64,000 nucleotides of DNA from assembly GCA_026027325.1 (NCBI GenBank), contig JAMSLZ010000009.1:372001-436000 (forward strand), read 5' to 3'. Below the pieces are notes generated by a model. It was not told the origin of the DNA, searched no databases, and saw nothing but the letters and a program-made list of their open reading frames with translations. This stretch comes from Actinomucor elegans (taxonomy: Eukaryota > Mucoromycota > Mucoromycetes > Mucorales > Mucoraceae). The position numbers were made by a program, and so were the translations under genes. This document shows positions 12,297 through 25,107 of the stretch, piece by piece (the first letter of the stretch is position 1; every line of letters starts with the position of its first letter).

Positions 12297-13355
12297 TTAA
12301 AAAAGACCGATTTTAGAATAAGTGGCGGTATATAGATCACAAAAGCCCTTTGTAAGAGGGGGAGGAGGGTGGAGAGATTCCGACTAAATCGAGATAGAAT
12401 GACGCTGTCTATAATATTGATATATTTGGACGCAAAAAGAATGTCTAAAAGTCGAACTTTCCTACGGCCAAGTCATTTAATTTGAGTTCGATAATTCAAC
12501 TAATTTTCTAGCAAGAAATATATCTCAGATTTAAGTAACTTGAACCTTTGTCTATAGTTCTGAATGCAAACCAATCAGCATTTTGTCCTTTTATACAAAC
12601 AAAATGAACTAGAAACACCACCATTATATATTTTTTTTGCAGTGGGACTACAGTGAACATGAAAACATTATTTTTGGTACAATAACTACTAATAATATAG
12701 AAACAATATTTTAATTCCTATGAAACAGTTTTTTTTATATATTACGCGAATAATGCTAAAGTTTCCAAGGAATTGCGTGCAACCTACTGTTAAGTGTAAA
12801 TACATTTATTGAAAAAGATTCATTCATAAATTTTGCATCATTCAGTGTTTAAAGTAAACACCTTTAAACATTATTAAGAAATTCTGCGTGTATCGACAGT
12901 TCATGAACGTGAAGAACGAAATGAAAGGTTTTGCTTAAATTTTTTTTTATTCATAGTAAATCGCCGACAGCCAATAAAAACTGCTTGTCATTCAAATTCT
13001 TATTAAAAATTGATGGTATAAGCTTTTAAGGAATTTGTGTCCCTGATCTCATAGAGTGCAGTATGATACCCAATAGACTATAGTTGATATGTTGTGCATA
13101 TGCGTAAATAAGGCATAGATCCATTATGAGAGTAAAAGTAATGTTTATTCACTGTATTTACGCGTTACTTTTATTTTTGAGTCTAAAACAATATAGAGTT
13201 GTCTATCGTACAGAGCATGGTATGACAAACAATAATGAAATAGAGCCCGTATAACACACAGCAGTACGTCACTCTAAACGAAAAAAAAAAAAGTCTGTAT
13301 TCAGGATTTTTTAAGGTACCAGTCGTTTCTTTGTTTCTTTTTTTTTCTTTACAGG

Positions 13356-15743
13356 ATGGAACGCATTGAAAGTATTCATTCGTCGACTAGTCTGGATGAT
13401 AAGAATCCAAAACCTATTTTGGTTCCTCATTCGAGAAAGTCTATCAGTGGCATTGATATTTTGAATGGACTCAAGATTATGACCAATACTTATAGCTCGA
13501 GTGATACTATGCCCAACTCACCTATACCCCAGCAGTTGATATCCGAGCACCCTTTTAGTCAGATAGATGATTTTGAGCTCAAGGAAGCTATTGGTATGTA
13601 TCTATGTATATATATTATACATATACAGATGTTCGAGAAATACATATATCAACCCTATAACAATAGGTTACGGAAGTTCTGCTATTGTTTATAAAGCTAT
13701 TTACAAGCCATTTAATAAACGGTTAGCTTTGAAAATGATAGACCTTGACAAGTTTGAACGAAATCAAATCGATGAACTCCGAGTAAGTGAGGGGACACAG
13801 GAATAGGGGAAAACCACGAGATACTGAGTTTCAACCATTATAGCGCGAAACAGCATTGATGGCATTATCCAAGCACGCCAACGTATTGCGCGTTTACGGC
13901 TCTTTCGTAAATGGATCTAAGCTATATATTGTAACACCTTATTTAGCGGGTGGATCATGTTTGGATATCATGAAAACACGATTTCCCGAAGGATTAGATG
14001 AAACGAGTATCGCTACTATTCTAAAGCAGGCATTGGAAGCCTTGATTTATTTGCACAAGAATGGACATATTCATCGTGATATTAAAGCTGGCAATCTATT
14101 AATGGACGAAGATGGTACTGTCTTAGTAGGTGATTTTGGTGTATCTTCATCGTTGATGGAAACTGGTGAGAGAGGTATGCGAAAGACCTTTGTAGGAACG
14201 GTAAGTGTGATATATAAGGCAAAGGACATGTATTGATATTTCTATGATAGCCTTGTTGGATGGCACCTGAAGTAATGGAGCAAGCAGAGTATGACTACAA
14301 AGCTGACATTTGGAGTTTTGGCATTACTGCTATTGAATTAGCAACTGGCCATGCACCTTTTGCTAAATTCCCACCATTGAAGGTATGAACATGTCAACCC
14401 TTGTAGTCTTTAATGAAATAAACCCGTATTTATTTATAGGTGCTTATGATGACTCTATCCAATGAACCGCCTACATTAGACAGAGAAGGCTCTATTCACA
14501 AGTATTCGAAATCGTTCAAGGATATGATTGATCTTTGTCTGTCCAAAGATCCTTTAAAGAGGTACACGTGTTATCCAAAGAAAAAATAATAATCACGTAT
14601 TAACATGTAATAGGCCAACAGCTGAAAAACTATTGCAACATGCTTTCTTTAAACAAGCAAAAAGAAAGGATTATCTTGTTAAAACCATCCTATCAGAATT
14701 GCCTCCACTTGAACAGAGACCACGCAAAAAGATACCTCAAAAACAAGTAACTATTACCAAGACAGATGAATGGGATTTTGATGACGATGAGGAAGAAGAA
14801 GAAGTAGAAGAGCATAATAATATACCAGATTTGGTTGGTCCAACTAGCCAGCAAACTAATAATAAGGCCAACAAGAAGCATATTTCATTTGGAGATGTAG
14901 TAGTTCGTAACAACAACATGATTCATCCTTCTGACCCAGTCAATGTTTCAACTTCACCACCACGTCCTACTATCTCCAGTACACCACCAGCGCCTACATT
15001 AGCTTGTACACCACCTAATAGTAAAAAGTCAAGGTTTGTTATAGAAGAAACCACGGATTATCCTATGCAAGAAGAAGAAATACCCCAGACAGATGAAATC
15101 ATGAAAGGACGTTTTTATGTGAATCAGCCTGTAAAGCAAGACGAAGAGTTTGATCGCAAATCACGCTTTGAAATATATCAGCCTATTCCATTATCACGTG
15201 AAAGTTCATCTTACTCTTCATCTAAATCAGTTACCGAGAAACGATACCCAGTACTCCAACCGCAAGATTTGTTAACCACTGAAAATATTGCGCTATTAAC
15301 AGAATCTTCAAGAAAGATTGGTCGATTTGAATTGACAGGTGGATCTACTAGCAGTTCTGTGGATGTTACACCTCGTGGCAGCATTTCTTCCAGCCATTTA
15401 TTATCAGATCAACAACAGCATCAGCCTCATGATATCATACCGCGCCATCAATTAGAAGAATTGATTCGTATGAATGAATCACAAAAGCATCTGTTGCAAG
15501 AACTGAAAAAGATGGTTGTTACAGAAGAAGAAGAAGTCCACGACCAGTCAAGGTAATACATCTTACATATTTTGGAATACTTTATTCATATTGCTCTATA
15601 GTCATTCTGTCCATGAATACTTGAATACAACAGTCGAACATTTGAATATGCTTATTCAACAAACGCTTAAGGAAAACAGTCAATTGCAAAAGGAAAACGA
15701 ATCACTAAGACGCGAACTAAAAGAACTCAAGTCAAATCATTAA
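13356..15743 (+). CDS. Ste20-family protein kinase, OSR1/SPAK (Fray)-like
   Basis: Ser/Thr kinase, 681 aa from seven exons: 13356-13593, 13667-13782, 13844-14200, 14251-14382, 14440-14561, 14614-15552 and 15602-15743. The kinase domain spans about residues 73-332. Visible motifs are the glycine loop [15 protein letters not shown] with the ATP-site lysine, [21 protein letters not shown], and the activation and P+1 segment [13 protein letters not shown], which is typical of the OSR1/SPAK branch. An acidic stretch, [14 protein letters not shown], follows at about 373-386, as in animal OSR1. The tail carries four RF-x-hydrophobic words (SRFVI, GRFYV, SRFEI, GRFEL at about 461, 487, 505 and 558) and ends in a Gln/Glu/Leu-rich coiled coil over the last 80 residues. 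Animal relatives control ion transport and cell shape; the fungal role is not evident here. The next gene starts 183 bp downstream on the same strand. Confidence 0.92.
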
Positions 15744-15881
15744 TAAATAAATGTATATCTCTATGCACGAGGAATGTACAGAAGACCCTTATGCATAGCT
15801 AAGAGAGAGAGAGAGAAAGAAAAGATTAAAAAACTTCTTGGAGACGGAGTCTTTATATATAAACTTCATGCTGATAACGGG

Positions 15882-15926
15882 TCTTTTTTTTTTTCCCTTT
15901 TTTTTTTTTTTTTTTTACTATATACA
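15882..15926 (+). promoter_or_regulatory. T-rich leader before the Ppz-type gene
   Basis: Two long T runs split by CCC, the second 19 T long (15898-15916), end 10 bp before the ATG. TATATATAAA lies about 60 bp upstream of the ATG. Together they look like a short fungal promoter and leader. Confidence 0.45.
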
Positions 15927-17214
15927 ATGGGTAACATATCATCAAAACGCAAGGATAGACCAAGTATAATTCGACCTGAAGTATTGGATAATGAATACTC
16001 TGCTGGTACAACCTCTTCAATAAACCCAATACTAGCCAGCCATATTGACATTACACCAAGCAAACAGCCAAAGGACTATGCATTCCCAAACAGTTTACCA
16101 GATTCACCAACGAATGAAATGACAATGGCTTCTTTAAACCAAATGAGCCTGCCTTCTCAAAATCAACTTTCCACTCATTCGACTCGCTCTTTTGGCAAAA
16201 ACTTGGATATTGACGAATGCATTAGTCGTTTACTTGATGTGGCAAATGGGAAAATGTCGAGATCAATTTGTTTCAAAGATTCTGAAATTATAGCTATCTG
16301 TAAAGCAGCCACTGAAGTTTTTATGAGCCAACCAGTAAAGTATATGTAGGTTACACTTGATACATCTTCTGATCTCGATTACATAATCTAGACATTAATC
16401 GAATTGAATCCGCCTGTCAAAATTATGGGTGATATTCACGGTCAATACCAAGATCTAATCAGGTTGTTTCAAATGGGCGGTTTTCCACCGGATTCAAACT
16501 ACCTGCTTCTCGGTGATTACGTTGATAGAGGCAAACAGAGTCTAGAGACTATATTGCTCTTATTTTGTTACAAAATCAAATACCCAGAAAACTTTTTCAT
16601 GCTGCGAGGAAACCATGAATGTGCCAATGTAACCCGGGGTAAGAATGTGAAAAGTGATATTTATTCATACTAACACTATACAAGTGTATGGGTTCTTTGA
16701 TGAATGTAAAAGACGCACGTCTGTCAAGATATGGAAAACTTTTATCGACACGTTTAACGCGTTGCCTATTGCTGCATTAGTAGCAACTAAGATATTCTGC
16801 GTGCATGGCGGTATTAGCCCTTCGCTGACTAGTATGGATGATATACGTACAGTCACTCGACCAACTGATGTACCTGAGTTTGGCCTTTTAAATGATTTAT
16901 TGTGGTCTGATCCATCTGAAACTGCGGAGGAATGGGAAGATAACGAACGCGGTGTATCTTTTTGCTTTGGCAAAAAGATTGTGGATGAATTCCTTAGCAA
17001 ATTTGAATTAGATCTGGTGTGTAGAGCCCATATGGTGGTTGAAGATGGCTATCAGTTCTTTAATGATCGAACTCTGGTCACTGTATTTAGTGCACCTAAT
17101 TATTGCGGTGAGTTTGATAATTTTGGTGCTATCATGAGTGTCAATGAAGATTTACTATGTAGCTTTGAACTGCTAACGCCAACTATGGACAATTTGAATT
17201 CACAAAGTTATTAG
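15927..17214 (+). CDS. PPZ1: Ppz-type Ser/Thr protein phosphatase (PP1 family)
   Basis: Metal-dependent Ser/Thr phosphatase of the fungal Ppz group, linked in yeast to monovalent cation balance. Exons 15927-16334, 16392-16638 and 16685-17214 give 394 aa. The protein begins [10 protein letters not shown], a good N-myristoylation signal, as in yeast Ppz1. A Ser/Asn-rich extension of about 105 residues precedes the catalytic domain, which starts near [12 protein letters not shown]. Active-site motifs are [30 protein letters not shown] across intron 2, HGGISP, and [29 protein letters not shown] and [17 protein letters not shown] match the PP1/Ppz signature. The extension is much shorter than the several hundred residues in yeast Ppz1. 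The donor of intron 1 is GTAAAG; it is the only donor I found that keeps frame into the ELNPPVKI block. Confidence 0.93.
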
Positions 17215-18215
17215 CTTTGGAGCACAATTTTTATCTATAATAAACTATATCTATCTTATTGTATAAAGGTGCGTATTTGCTCTGGATTGTAGAATGCCGA
17301 TTTGGTAGTGTCATTAGAATCGAAATTGCTGTATATCCTTGTAAATTCTAGTAGTTTTTATGGATGGACAAAGGATGATAATAGATCAGAAACCTTTGAG
17401 TCATCACGATCTATTAAGACCTTGATACAGAGTTTAGTTGTCAATAGGACTCTATTGAAGTCATTATTCCGTTAAAGTACAATGATTTATGCTGCACATT
17501 AATGCCTGACAATATATAATAACATGTGCATATTTCCTACGATTTTAATCTAATGATTTACAGACTTCTCAGCCAATCTTGGTTTTATTTTGCATCCAAG
17601 TATTAATTAATCCTCAATGAGTTGCTGAACCAGATATCGTTTCCAACTTTGCTCAAAAAGACTAAAATTCTTTTGACGTATGTTCGTTTGTAACATCCAT
17701 TACCTAAATGATTGATCTTTCGCTCAATTTAACGAAGGATTACATTCCTAGTCCTTTTTTTGGTTCAATGTTAGAATTGAAACATTTTCTCATCGCTATC
17801 ATTTAACTAAACATGATCAAGCTTGGTGTCTTATTTGGTTGAAAATAGGGTTTTATTTTTTGAGGCAAAAAAGATCGTTAAACCCAATATCAGTGAATAA
17901 AGAGCACACTAATCAGATAGATTTTAGTATACAATTCGCTTTACGTAACATACCTAAACTGAATCATCTATAGTTTAAACATTTGCGATAAAATACTCTC
18001 ATATGGCTGATTCAGGTATTTCTCGGTAAATCCCTTACGCGTAAAATATTCTCATCGGAGTTTAATCATTATAATGGCCGCCGATCACACAAACTGGCTG
18101 GCTGAGCGAGTTAATGCAAGTCAATGACTTATCTATTCTAGTTTCCTTTTTACTTGCACCTTTTTTTTTTTTAAAAAAAATACTATAGGTTTCTTCTTAT
18201 AAACTACCTTATAAT
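17215..18215. other. Intergenic after the Ppz-type gene
   Basis: About 1 kb, AT-rich, with AATAAAC-like words soon after the Ppz stop and one reverse copy of the dispersed repeat at 17560-17610. T10-A9 near 18160-18180 precedes the BTB gene. No gene seen. Confidence 0.5.
17560..17610 (-). repeat. Dispersed hairpin repeat, copy 6 (reverse, partial)
   Basis: On the minus strand CTTGGATGCAAAATAAAACC is followed by AAGATTGGCTGAGAAG. It keeps the GATGC core and the CAAGATTGGCTGAGA block, but the outer hairpin is not recognisable. Confidence 0.5.
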
Positions 18216-20235
18216 ATGGAAGATCCTTTACCTACTAGCAGAAGGCAGACTTCGCGCTTGATTAATAAGAATCGAATCACAAGAGAATTGCAATCAACTA
18301 AAGTAACTGATCACCCTTGGTCAACAATTAATAACACACCTTCTGACAGTTCTACTGAGAAAACTACACAGTACATGAATACCCACCCTCCTTCAACCTC
18401 TCCCATGTCCAAATATGACTGGAGGTTACATTCTCTCAGTCTTTGTCGACATATCCTTACTCGTGGCCTCACTGACGGTATTGGTAGTGACATTCAAGTC
18501 CATATACCTGCATGGAACAAAACATATAAGCTTCACCGTTTAATACTGGATCAAAACCCATACTTCAAGCTACTACTCCAAGGTTCCTTCAAAGAAGCAG
18601 AAACCAATAGTATTACACTACATTTTGATGATGAACCTTATATTACAGTGGATTCGTTTCAATTTGTATTAGAGTACCTATATGGCAAGATCGAGGAGCC
18701 TTTGATTACACAAGCTAATGTGAAAGAAATATTAGCTACAAGCTCGTATTTTCAACTGGATGTTTGCTGTATGTGTGTGGATTTTATGCTGAAAAACTTG
18801 AGTTTTACCAATGTAGTGGATTATCTATTGTTTACTGACACGATGATGGTGCAAGGAAGCGATCGAATCTATGATGCTATATTTACGTTCTTATGCAGAG
18901 AAGCTTATTATATGGATCGCCATATAATAGCTAAATTATCGTTCGACTGGTTAAAGAAAGTGATTGAAAGTGATGCTTTTTGGGTGCCAAGGTAAGGCAT
19001 TTTTGCTACTATCATATGTTCTATATTGACAGTAGATATGAAGTGAATTCGAGCGCTATCAATTTATAAGACGGGTCATATTAACAAGATATGAACAATA
19101 CGAAAGTTCTGGCGATACTTTTGAATTAGCAGAATTAGATACAAATCCTCATTGCAGTCTTATATCTCAGTCAGTTTACTATATGCACATGACATTTGAA
19201 CAACTGGAGTCAATACAAAACGATAAAAATCCTTTTACAAACAAACCTTTGGTACCTGAAAAAGTCCTTAGAGATGCATTATGGAAGCAAGTTCAATTCA
19301 GATCGAAAATTGAATCTTGCTCTCAAACTGACACTACTTTAAACACGGCCCTTTCCTCTAAATTACTTGAAGAAGACGAAAAGTACTATCTTGTACCGAT
19401 TAATGATACTACTACTTATACAGGTGAATCTTCGACTACACTAGTTTCTTCAAGTCAAGGCAAAAAGACAACGCAACCCAATGAAACTGTTGAGCAGTAT
19501 TCAGTATATCCTCCTTTTCGATTCAGTGTGGAATTTACTGATATAACTTCATTAAAATATGATATCCAAGTCTATTCAGAAACAGTATTCTATGCAGGGT
19601 ATATGAAAGCTACATGTCATCAAAATATCATCATTGATTCTATTTTTTTTTAATAGATCAAATTGGAATGTCTATATACAAAAGACCAAATCTCTACGTA
19701 AAGGCATATTGCAGCTGGGTGTCTACTTGCATCGACAGTCTATACCTTCTGAAATCCATCGATCTTCGAGCAAAGCATCCAACAAAGGAACATGGTCCTT
19801 TTCACATTATCCTGATAAAAGGGAGATAACCAAGACTTGGTTTAAGGTGTATTGTCAATCTAGAGGGCCTAAACATGCATTGACCTTGTTTCAAAGTAGC
19901 CCTGATAATTTTGAGTTACTTCAAAGCTGGGTAATGTACTTGTTGATTTCATCAAGTAAAAATGTCTAATAAGCTACACATAGGGCTGGAGAAGTAGCAC
20001 TTTATGTGCAGATGAAGTAATAAACAATAGAAATACAGCATCTACTAGCTCCGAAATACCTCCACCTGTATTGCATACGCCACAAATGTCAAATCAATCG
20101 CATTACCTTCAGAGCACTTATGATCTACAGATACTTAAATCCGCCTTAAATAGTATTACAGCAGCCACAAGCAGCGATAGTAAAGAGGGTATGCATTCTA
20201 CTATACGGTTTACAGTTGTAATGGGTCATGTTTAA
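18216..20235 (+). CDS. BTB/POZ domain protein
   Basis: Four exons (18216-18991, 19044-19598, 19657-19930, 19984-20235) encode 618 aa. Residues 1-70 are Ser/Thr-rich. A BTB/POZ domain at about 85-210 is shown by SDIQVHIPAWNKTYKLHRLI, YFKLLLQGSFKEAE and FQFVLEYLYGKIEEP, followed by a BACK-like helical part ending near RRVILTRYEQ. The second half includes FRFSVEFTDI and GILQLGVYLHRQ, and the protein ends TIRFTVVMGHV. BTB proteins often recruit substrates to Cullin-3 ubiquitin ligases or act as scaffolds; which applies is unknown. Germ-cell-less-like proteins share this broad plan. The acceptor of exon 2 (after ATGAAG, 19043) was chosen because nearby AGs lead to an in-frame TAA. A further intron near the C-terminus (GTATGC at about 20189) is possible and would change the last residues. 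Confidence 0.8.
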
Positions 20236-20322
20236 TGATAATAATAAAAAAAAGACTATCAATAAACAGTTGAGGGTATAATGAAAGTTTGACATTCTAA
20301 ATGATAACTCTATCTAATGCTT

Positions 20323-20685
20323 TTAATAATCTCTTCTTGGTCCATACCATGAAGCACGCTCTTCCTCCAAATGTTGGACTTTCTTTTTCAATTGCTCAAA
20401 TTCCAAATCTTTCTTGGCACAGTTTCGGCAGATTACTTCAGTCGCTTTTTCCAGTTCTTGTCGTTTTTCATCATTCAAGGATTTCTTACGCAGCTCTCCG
20501 ATTTTCGATCTAAATGAGTGGTCCATGCGGTAAGAAGAAGCAATACATCGAAATAGGCGACGTTTGGCAAGGGTAATTTCATTAATGTAGAATTTTTCAC
20601 TCTTTTTAAATGGATGAGACGAGGAAGACCCAGAGATCCGGCGATCTGTGTTTGGTAGTGACTTTGCTAGAAAGGAAGAATTCAT
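20323..20685 (-). CDS. Small coiled-coil protein, unrecognised
   Basis: A single-exon frame of 120 aa from ATG 20685 to a stop 87 bp past the end of the convergent BTB gene. Residues 1-30 are Ser-rich; about 60-115 are rich in Lys, Glu and Leu with heptad spacing (ELRKKSLNDEKRQELEKA, LEFEQLKKKVQHLEEER) and look like a coiled coil. Two cysteines form CRNC in the middle. No family recognised; kinetochore-type or scaffold proteins are possible but unsupported. It lies between two real genes and no better frame overlaps it. Confidence 0.55.
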   Translation of the reverse strand: MNSSFLAKSLPNTDRRISGSSSSHPFKKSEKFYINEITLAKRRLFRCIASSYRMDHSFRSKIGELRKKSLNDEKRQELEKATEVICRNCAKKDLEFEQLKKKVQHLEEERASWYGPRRDY

Positions 20686-21376
20686 CTATTAAGTGATTGT
20701 TGAATACTGAAAGGTTCAAAGACGCAAAGAAGAATCAGCTTTGTGATAATAAACGGCTGTTTTTTAATGATTTGGAATCGTAATCTTTGCAGAATAGGAA
20801 CCTTATTCCCAGAATTTTTAAAGGGGATTATAACTGCATTTCGTTTGATTGGTTGGCAAAAGTTGAAAATGAAAAACTACCAAATCATTATTTCCATTGA
20901 GCTATTCTCTTCTGATAACCTTTATGCAGTCAAGCTCGTCTGATAGATGCATGGCGTTTTAACAAAGTTTATAAAAGTTTTTATTGTGTATCAAATGGTG
21001 TAGATATCATGATCTACTGTTCATTAATAATTCCGACTTATTGTTGAATTTTAAACGTTTTTCGTGTTCTTAGTTTTACTGCCATAGCTTCATTTCTTTT
21101 TTTTATCAAAAAAAATCTTAAAAGAAAATGTTAATAAATCTATGAGATTTTTTTCCAACTGTATAAGCTAGCTACAGTACCTTAGAAATGAAATATCTAG
21201 AACCAAAACCTATGGCCAAACATTTGAAATTTCATCTCAAGGGAATGACAGCTTTTGAAAAAATCGCTTAAACGGAGCTTAAATCAATTGAGCAGTCACT
21301 TTCTGCTATTTTTTCGAAGAAAGCCTGTGCCTCTGCCAGACATCTTTTCTTCTACTTACGTGTTTACTCAACTGAA
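20686..21376. other. Divergent intergenic region before SF3A1
   Basis: About 690 bp of AT-rich DNA with mixed T and A runs near 21095-21130. No credible gene: the short frames here lack a good start or protein-like composition. It presumably holds promoters for both flanking genes. Confidence 0.45.
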
Positions 21377-23695
21377 ATGTCTGCCATGGAAATTGAGCAG
21401 CACGCTCCAAATGCCATCCATGATGAACCTGCTGTCACCGGTATCATTTACCCTCCACCCGACATCAGAAGTAAGAGCTACCGATACACTCGAGATCATC
21501 CTTTAGCTAATCGTCATAATTTTATAGAAATGATTGACAAGGCTGCAGCCAATTTAGCTACCAAAGGACCTGAATTAGAAAACCATATCCGTGAAGCCAA
21601 CAAAGATGGTCGCTTCAACTTTTTAAACCCCAGCGATCCTTATTATGCATACTACCGTTTCAAATACCAAGAAGTCAAGGAGGGCAAGAGTAAGTACAAG
21701 TCATTAGCTTTGTTGGTTGTTTTGACATTTTGTTTTTATTAGCACCACAAGTCAACAATCAAATGCAAAACCAAGCACAGGCAGCACCAGCAGAACCTGT
21801 TCAACTTGCACCCAAAGAACCTGAGCCATTTGATTTTTCGGCGCCTATGCCTGCCATGTCTGCTCAAGATCTGTAAGTGCCATCAAGTATATTTGATATT
21901 GTATTATACTAACTCGTCTTCCAGGGATATCATGAAATTAACGGCACAGTTTGCTGCTCGCAATGGTCGCGCTTTTATTGGCCAATTAGCGCAGCGTGAA
22001 TCGAGAAACTATCAATTTGACTTTTTGCGACCTTCGCATAGTTTATTTCCATATTTTACAGAACTTGTTAAACAATACACCAAAGTGTTTTTACCACCCA
22101 AAGACCTGCAGCAAAAATTGAAAACCAACAAAGAAGACAAATATCATATTTTGGATCGCGTCAAAGAACGCGTAGAATGGGTGGTTTATCAAGAAGCTGA
22201 AAAGAAGAAGAAGAATGATGAAGACGAGAAAGAAAGAAGTAAATATATATATATGGATATATATTTGCTGTATCATTAACTGATCATCTCAATAGTTGCT
22301 TATGCTAGTATTGATTGGCATGATTTTGTTGTAGTGGAAACAGTAGAGTTTACAGATGCAGATGAACAAGCTGATTTACCTGCTCCAATGAGTTTATCTG
22401 AATTAGAAAACATGTCTTTGGCTCAGAAACGATTAGCTGCTATGCCTGATGAAGCTTTACCTACCCCACAATCTCAACAACCAGAAGATGTGGATATGGA
22501 TCAATCCGACGAAGAAGTTGAGCCTGCACCTGCACCCGCAGCACCTGTTACGCCTAAAATTCCAGATACATCTGCACCCATCAAAATCCGTACAGATTAT
22601 AAACCCAAGTTATATGGTACGACACCAAGCAAAACCGCAGTTGCTACTGAACGATGTCCTCGTTGTGGTGAAGCAATCCCTGTGGCCGAAATGGCAGAAC
22701 ATATGCGTATTGAATTACTCGATCCCAAGTGGAAAGAACAAAAGATGGCTATGGAAGCCAAACAAAGAGACAGTAACTTGTTACAAGAGGGTAACGATGT
22801 GGCCAAGATTTTAAAGAACATCTCCGGTTTACGTCCTGATATTTTTGGCTCGGATGATGTGGATGCCAATAAACGTATTCGTGAATTTGAAGAAGAAGCT
22901 AAAAAGAAGGAGCGCGTCATTTGGGATGGTCACACAGCTACTATGGGTTTGGTAAACCAAAGAGCTCAAAAGTCAAGTATTGAAGATCAAATTGCTCAAA
23001 TGCATGAAAGAGTTAGAGGGTAAATGTTTATTAGCAAAGTGGTGAATGAATAAGTGACTAACTATGCTCTTCTAGTGAGGACATTGGACCCCAAATTCCT
23101 GGTCAACAGCAACCATTATTACAACAACAGCATGTATATCCACCTCCTACCGCCTTTTCTGCACCACAATACTATACACCTGAGCAACAACAACAGCAGC
23201 AGTTCACAAATCAAATACCGGGCATGTACGATGGCGCTATTCCTCCCCCAAATGCGCCCCCTCCAGCAGGACCACCTATGCCTATTGCACCCGCTGTGCG
23301 CAAGCTAGAAGATGCGGATACGACTGCAGAAAAGAAACCTCGCTTAGAAGAACCAGAATGGCAAGCACCTCAAGATGTAAGTGCTTACAAAATTGATATA
23401 AATAACGTTGACTCATCTCGTTTTATTGTAGCCTACGTTCTCCATTGTAATTCAAACACCCAACTTGCCAGATAAACCAGAATGGAGTCTTACAGGTACC
23501 GATGTGACAGTTTCAGGCTTGTTACCCAACACACTGATTTCCACTGTCAAGGATCGTATTGCATCTCAATTGGGTATGCCTGCTGGTAAACAAAAGCTAT
23601 CAATGGCATCGACAGTTTTGAACAATAGTAAGACATTGAGTTTCTATGGTATTGCGGAAGGACATCCATTGTTACTTGAAGTTAGAAAGAGATAA
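21377..23695 (+). CDS. SF3A1: Splicing factor 3A subunit 1 (SF3A1/Prp21)
   Basis: Core component of the U2 snRNP SF3a complex, needed to form the prespliceosome in the nucleus. Six exons (21377-21689, 21743-21872, 21925-22238, 22296-23019, 23076-23376, 23432-23695) encode 681 aa. SURP module 1 lies at about 50-100 (FIEMIDKAAANLATKGPELE, FNFLNPSDPYYAYYRFK). SURP module 2 lies at about 150-200 (IMKLTAQFAARNGRAFIGQL, FDFLRPSHSLFPYFTELV). The middle has IDWHDFVVVETVEF and a CPRCGEAIP zinc-binding-like word. A Pro/Gln-rich stretch precedes a C-terminal ubiquitin-like domain (about 600-681), which ends in LLLEVRKR. Unlike yeast Prp21, the C-terminal ubiquitin-like domain is present, as in animals. 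ATG 21377 is the first in frame. Confidence 0.95.
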
Positions 23696-23966
23696 ATGAT
23701 ATTAATAATAATAAAACAGAAATTGTAGTATATCTCTTGACTGTATCAATGAAATGAAAAGCTTTGTATGTATATCTGGTAATGAAATAATTCTTATTGT
23801 AACAGTTGGTTTTTGTTTTTAGTGATATTTGATTAATAGATCACCGTTTATTGCAGAACCAAATACAAGGCTGAAATGAGAAACAAATACAGCTAAAATA
23901 TCAATTGCCTATAATGAACTTAGTACGGTCAAGGTATTGCATCCATTTAGGGGTCTAACTTGATTC

Positions 23967-24037
23967 AGTGGTTCATTCTGAGCATGGTATCAATCTGATG
24001 CGGCATTTGATTGTCGATTAAGAGATCTATAGATCGA
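23967..24037 (+). repeat. Dispersed hairpin repeat, copy 7 (best preserved)
   Basis: GTTCATTCTGAGC, then CAATCTGATGCGGCATTTGA, TTGTCGATTAAGAGATC and TATAGATCG. The perfect palindrome GATCTATAGATC closes the right side. Confidence 0.75.
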
Positions 24038-24143
24038 TTACATTCATTTTACATAAAATGTATGCAAATTACCACTAATCACTAATAAGTGTAGTATATT
24101 GATTTTATTGAAGTTGAATAAAGGTGCTGATAGATTAAGGGGA

Positions 24144-24212
24144 TTGTTTGAGCGTGGAATACATATTAACCAGATGTGACATGAGACTGAAATTAATGGA
24201 GGTCTATTCAAT
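24144..24212 (+). repeat. Dispersed hairpin repeat, copy 8 (diverged)
   Basis: TTTGAGCGTGGAATACATAT, TTAACCAGATGTGACATGAG and GGAGGTCTATTC follow the family order, 107 bp after copy 7 and in the same orientation. Confidence 0.45.
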
Positions 24213-25107
24213 TGAATTAGATTGTATATACGAAAGCATATGTAATTTATTATCTGTGATCAGTGCATCGTATTATCATTATGTTTTATTTAAGTGATAC
24301 TTTGAATAGATGTAGTAGTGCGTTTCTACGGAATCAATTGATCGATGTCGGGATGTTAAATATTGTCCATATAAATGATAACTTGATCAATGACGGGAAT
24401 TGCTTGATAAACGTTACATTTGGTAGATGAGTTCAATTCTACATAAAGCCTGTTAAAAATACTGTTTGCATTGCCCCTTTTTACGTGTTATAAACTAGGT
24501 CAAGATGTCGAATAATGAGAAAAAAAAAACTGTTTGTGCATCTCCAGCAACCAATGAAAAGAATTTTACCACAGTAGGATATACTGGTAATAGCCTTTGA
24601 TGGTATCAAAGGCATTTAGATGCTTAGTTTATTACACAGTTGCGTTTCTTAAAGTCTCAAATGTATAATATTATTTTTTGGTTGTAAAGGTGTTATATCC
24701 CGAGTTAGCATACTTATATGACTCAAAGCAATTCAAATTAACTGAAATCCAGTTACCAGATATTTAACAAGGCATGCTAGCGCTTTCATGAGCCTTTCCC
24801 AATTTAATAACAGCTGTGGCTACGATGGTTGCTTTTCAAACTGTTTTATGTCCTTATAGCTCTTCCTAAAATACTTACCAACTATATATAAACGAAGTGA
24901 AGCTAAATTAACAGCATAAATCAGTATTTAGCAAGCAGATTGATATGGTTTCACATAGAATAAGTAGATATGCTGCAGAGACAATATGAAAATACTTACA
25001 TATAAACAGTGGTACGCAGTGCCTATACGGTTGGGGCAGTATTTTTTTTTCAATATTATATATTTCGTTGTTGCATTGTGATATTGTTTGATTATTCACC
25101 AGTGATT

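Larger units (their letters stand above)
10610..13355. other. Intergenic between divergent CYR1 and the Ste20-type kinase
   Basis: About 2.7 kb shared upstream DNA of two signalling genes. It holds two copies of the dispersed repeat, a G-rich patch at 12357-12375 (GAGGGGGAGGAGGGTGG) and many homopolymer tracts. A 126-codon frame at 10950-11330 begins with TTG, has no recognisable domain and is not called. A T-rich tract lies just before the kinase ATG. Confidence 0.5.

Noticed and set aside
12357..12375. G-quadruplex candidate
   Set aside because: Only two of the G runs reach three; it could form at best a weak two-layer structure. Noted in the gap entry only.
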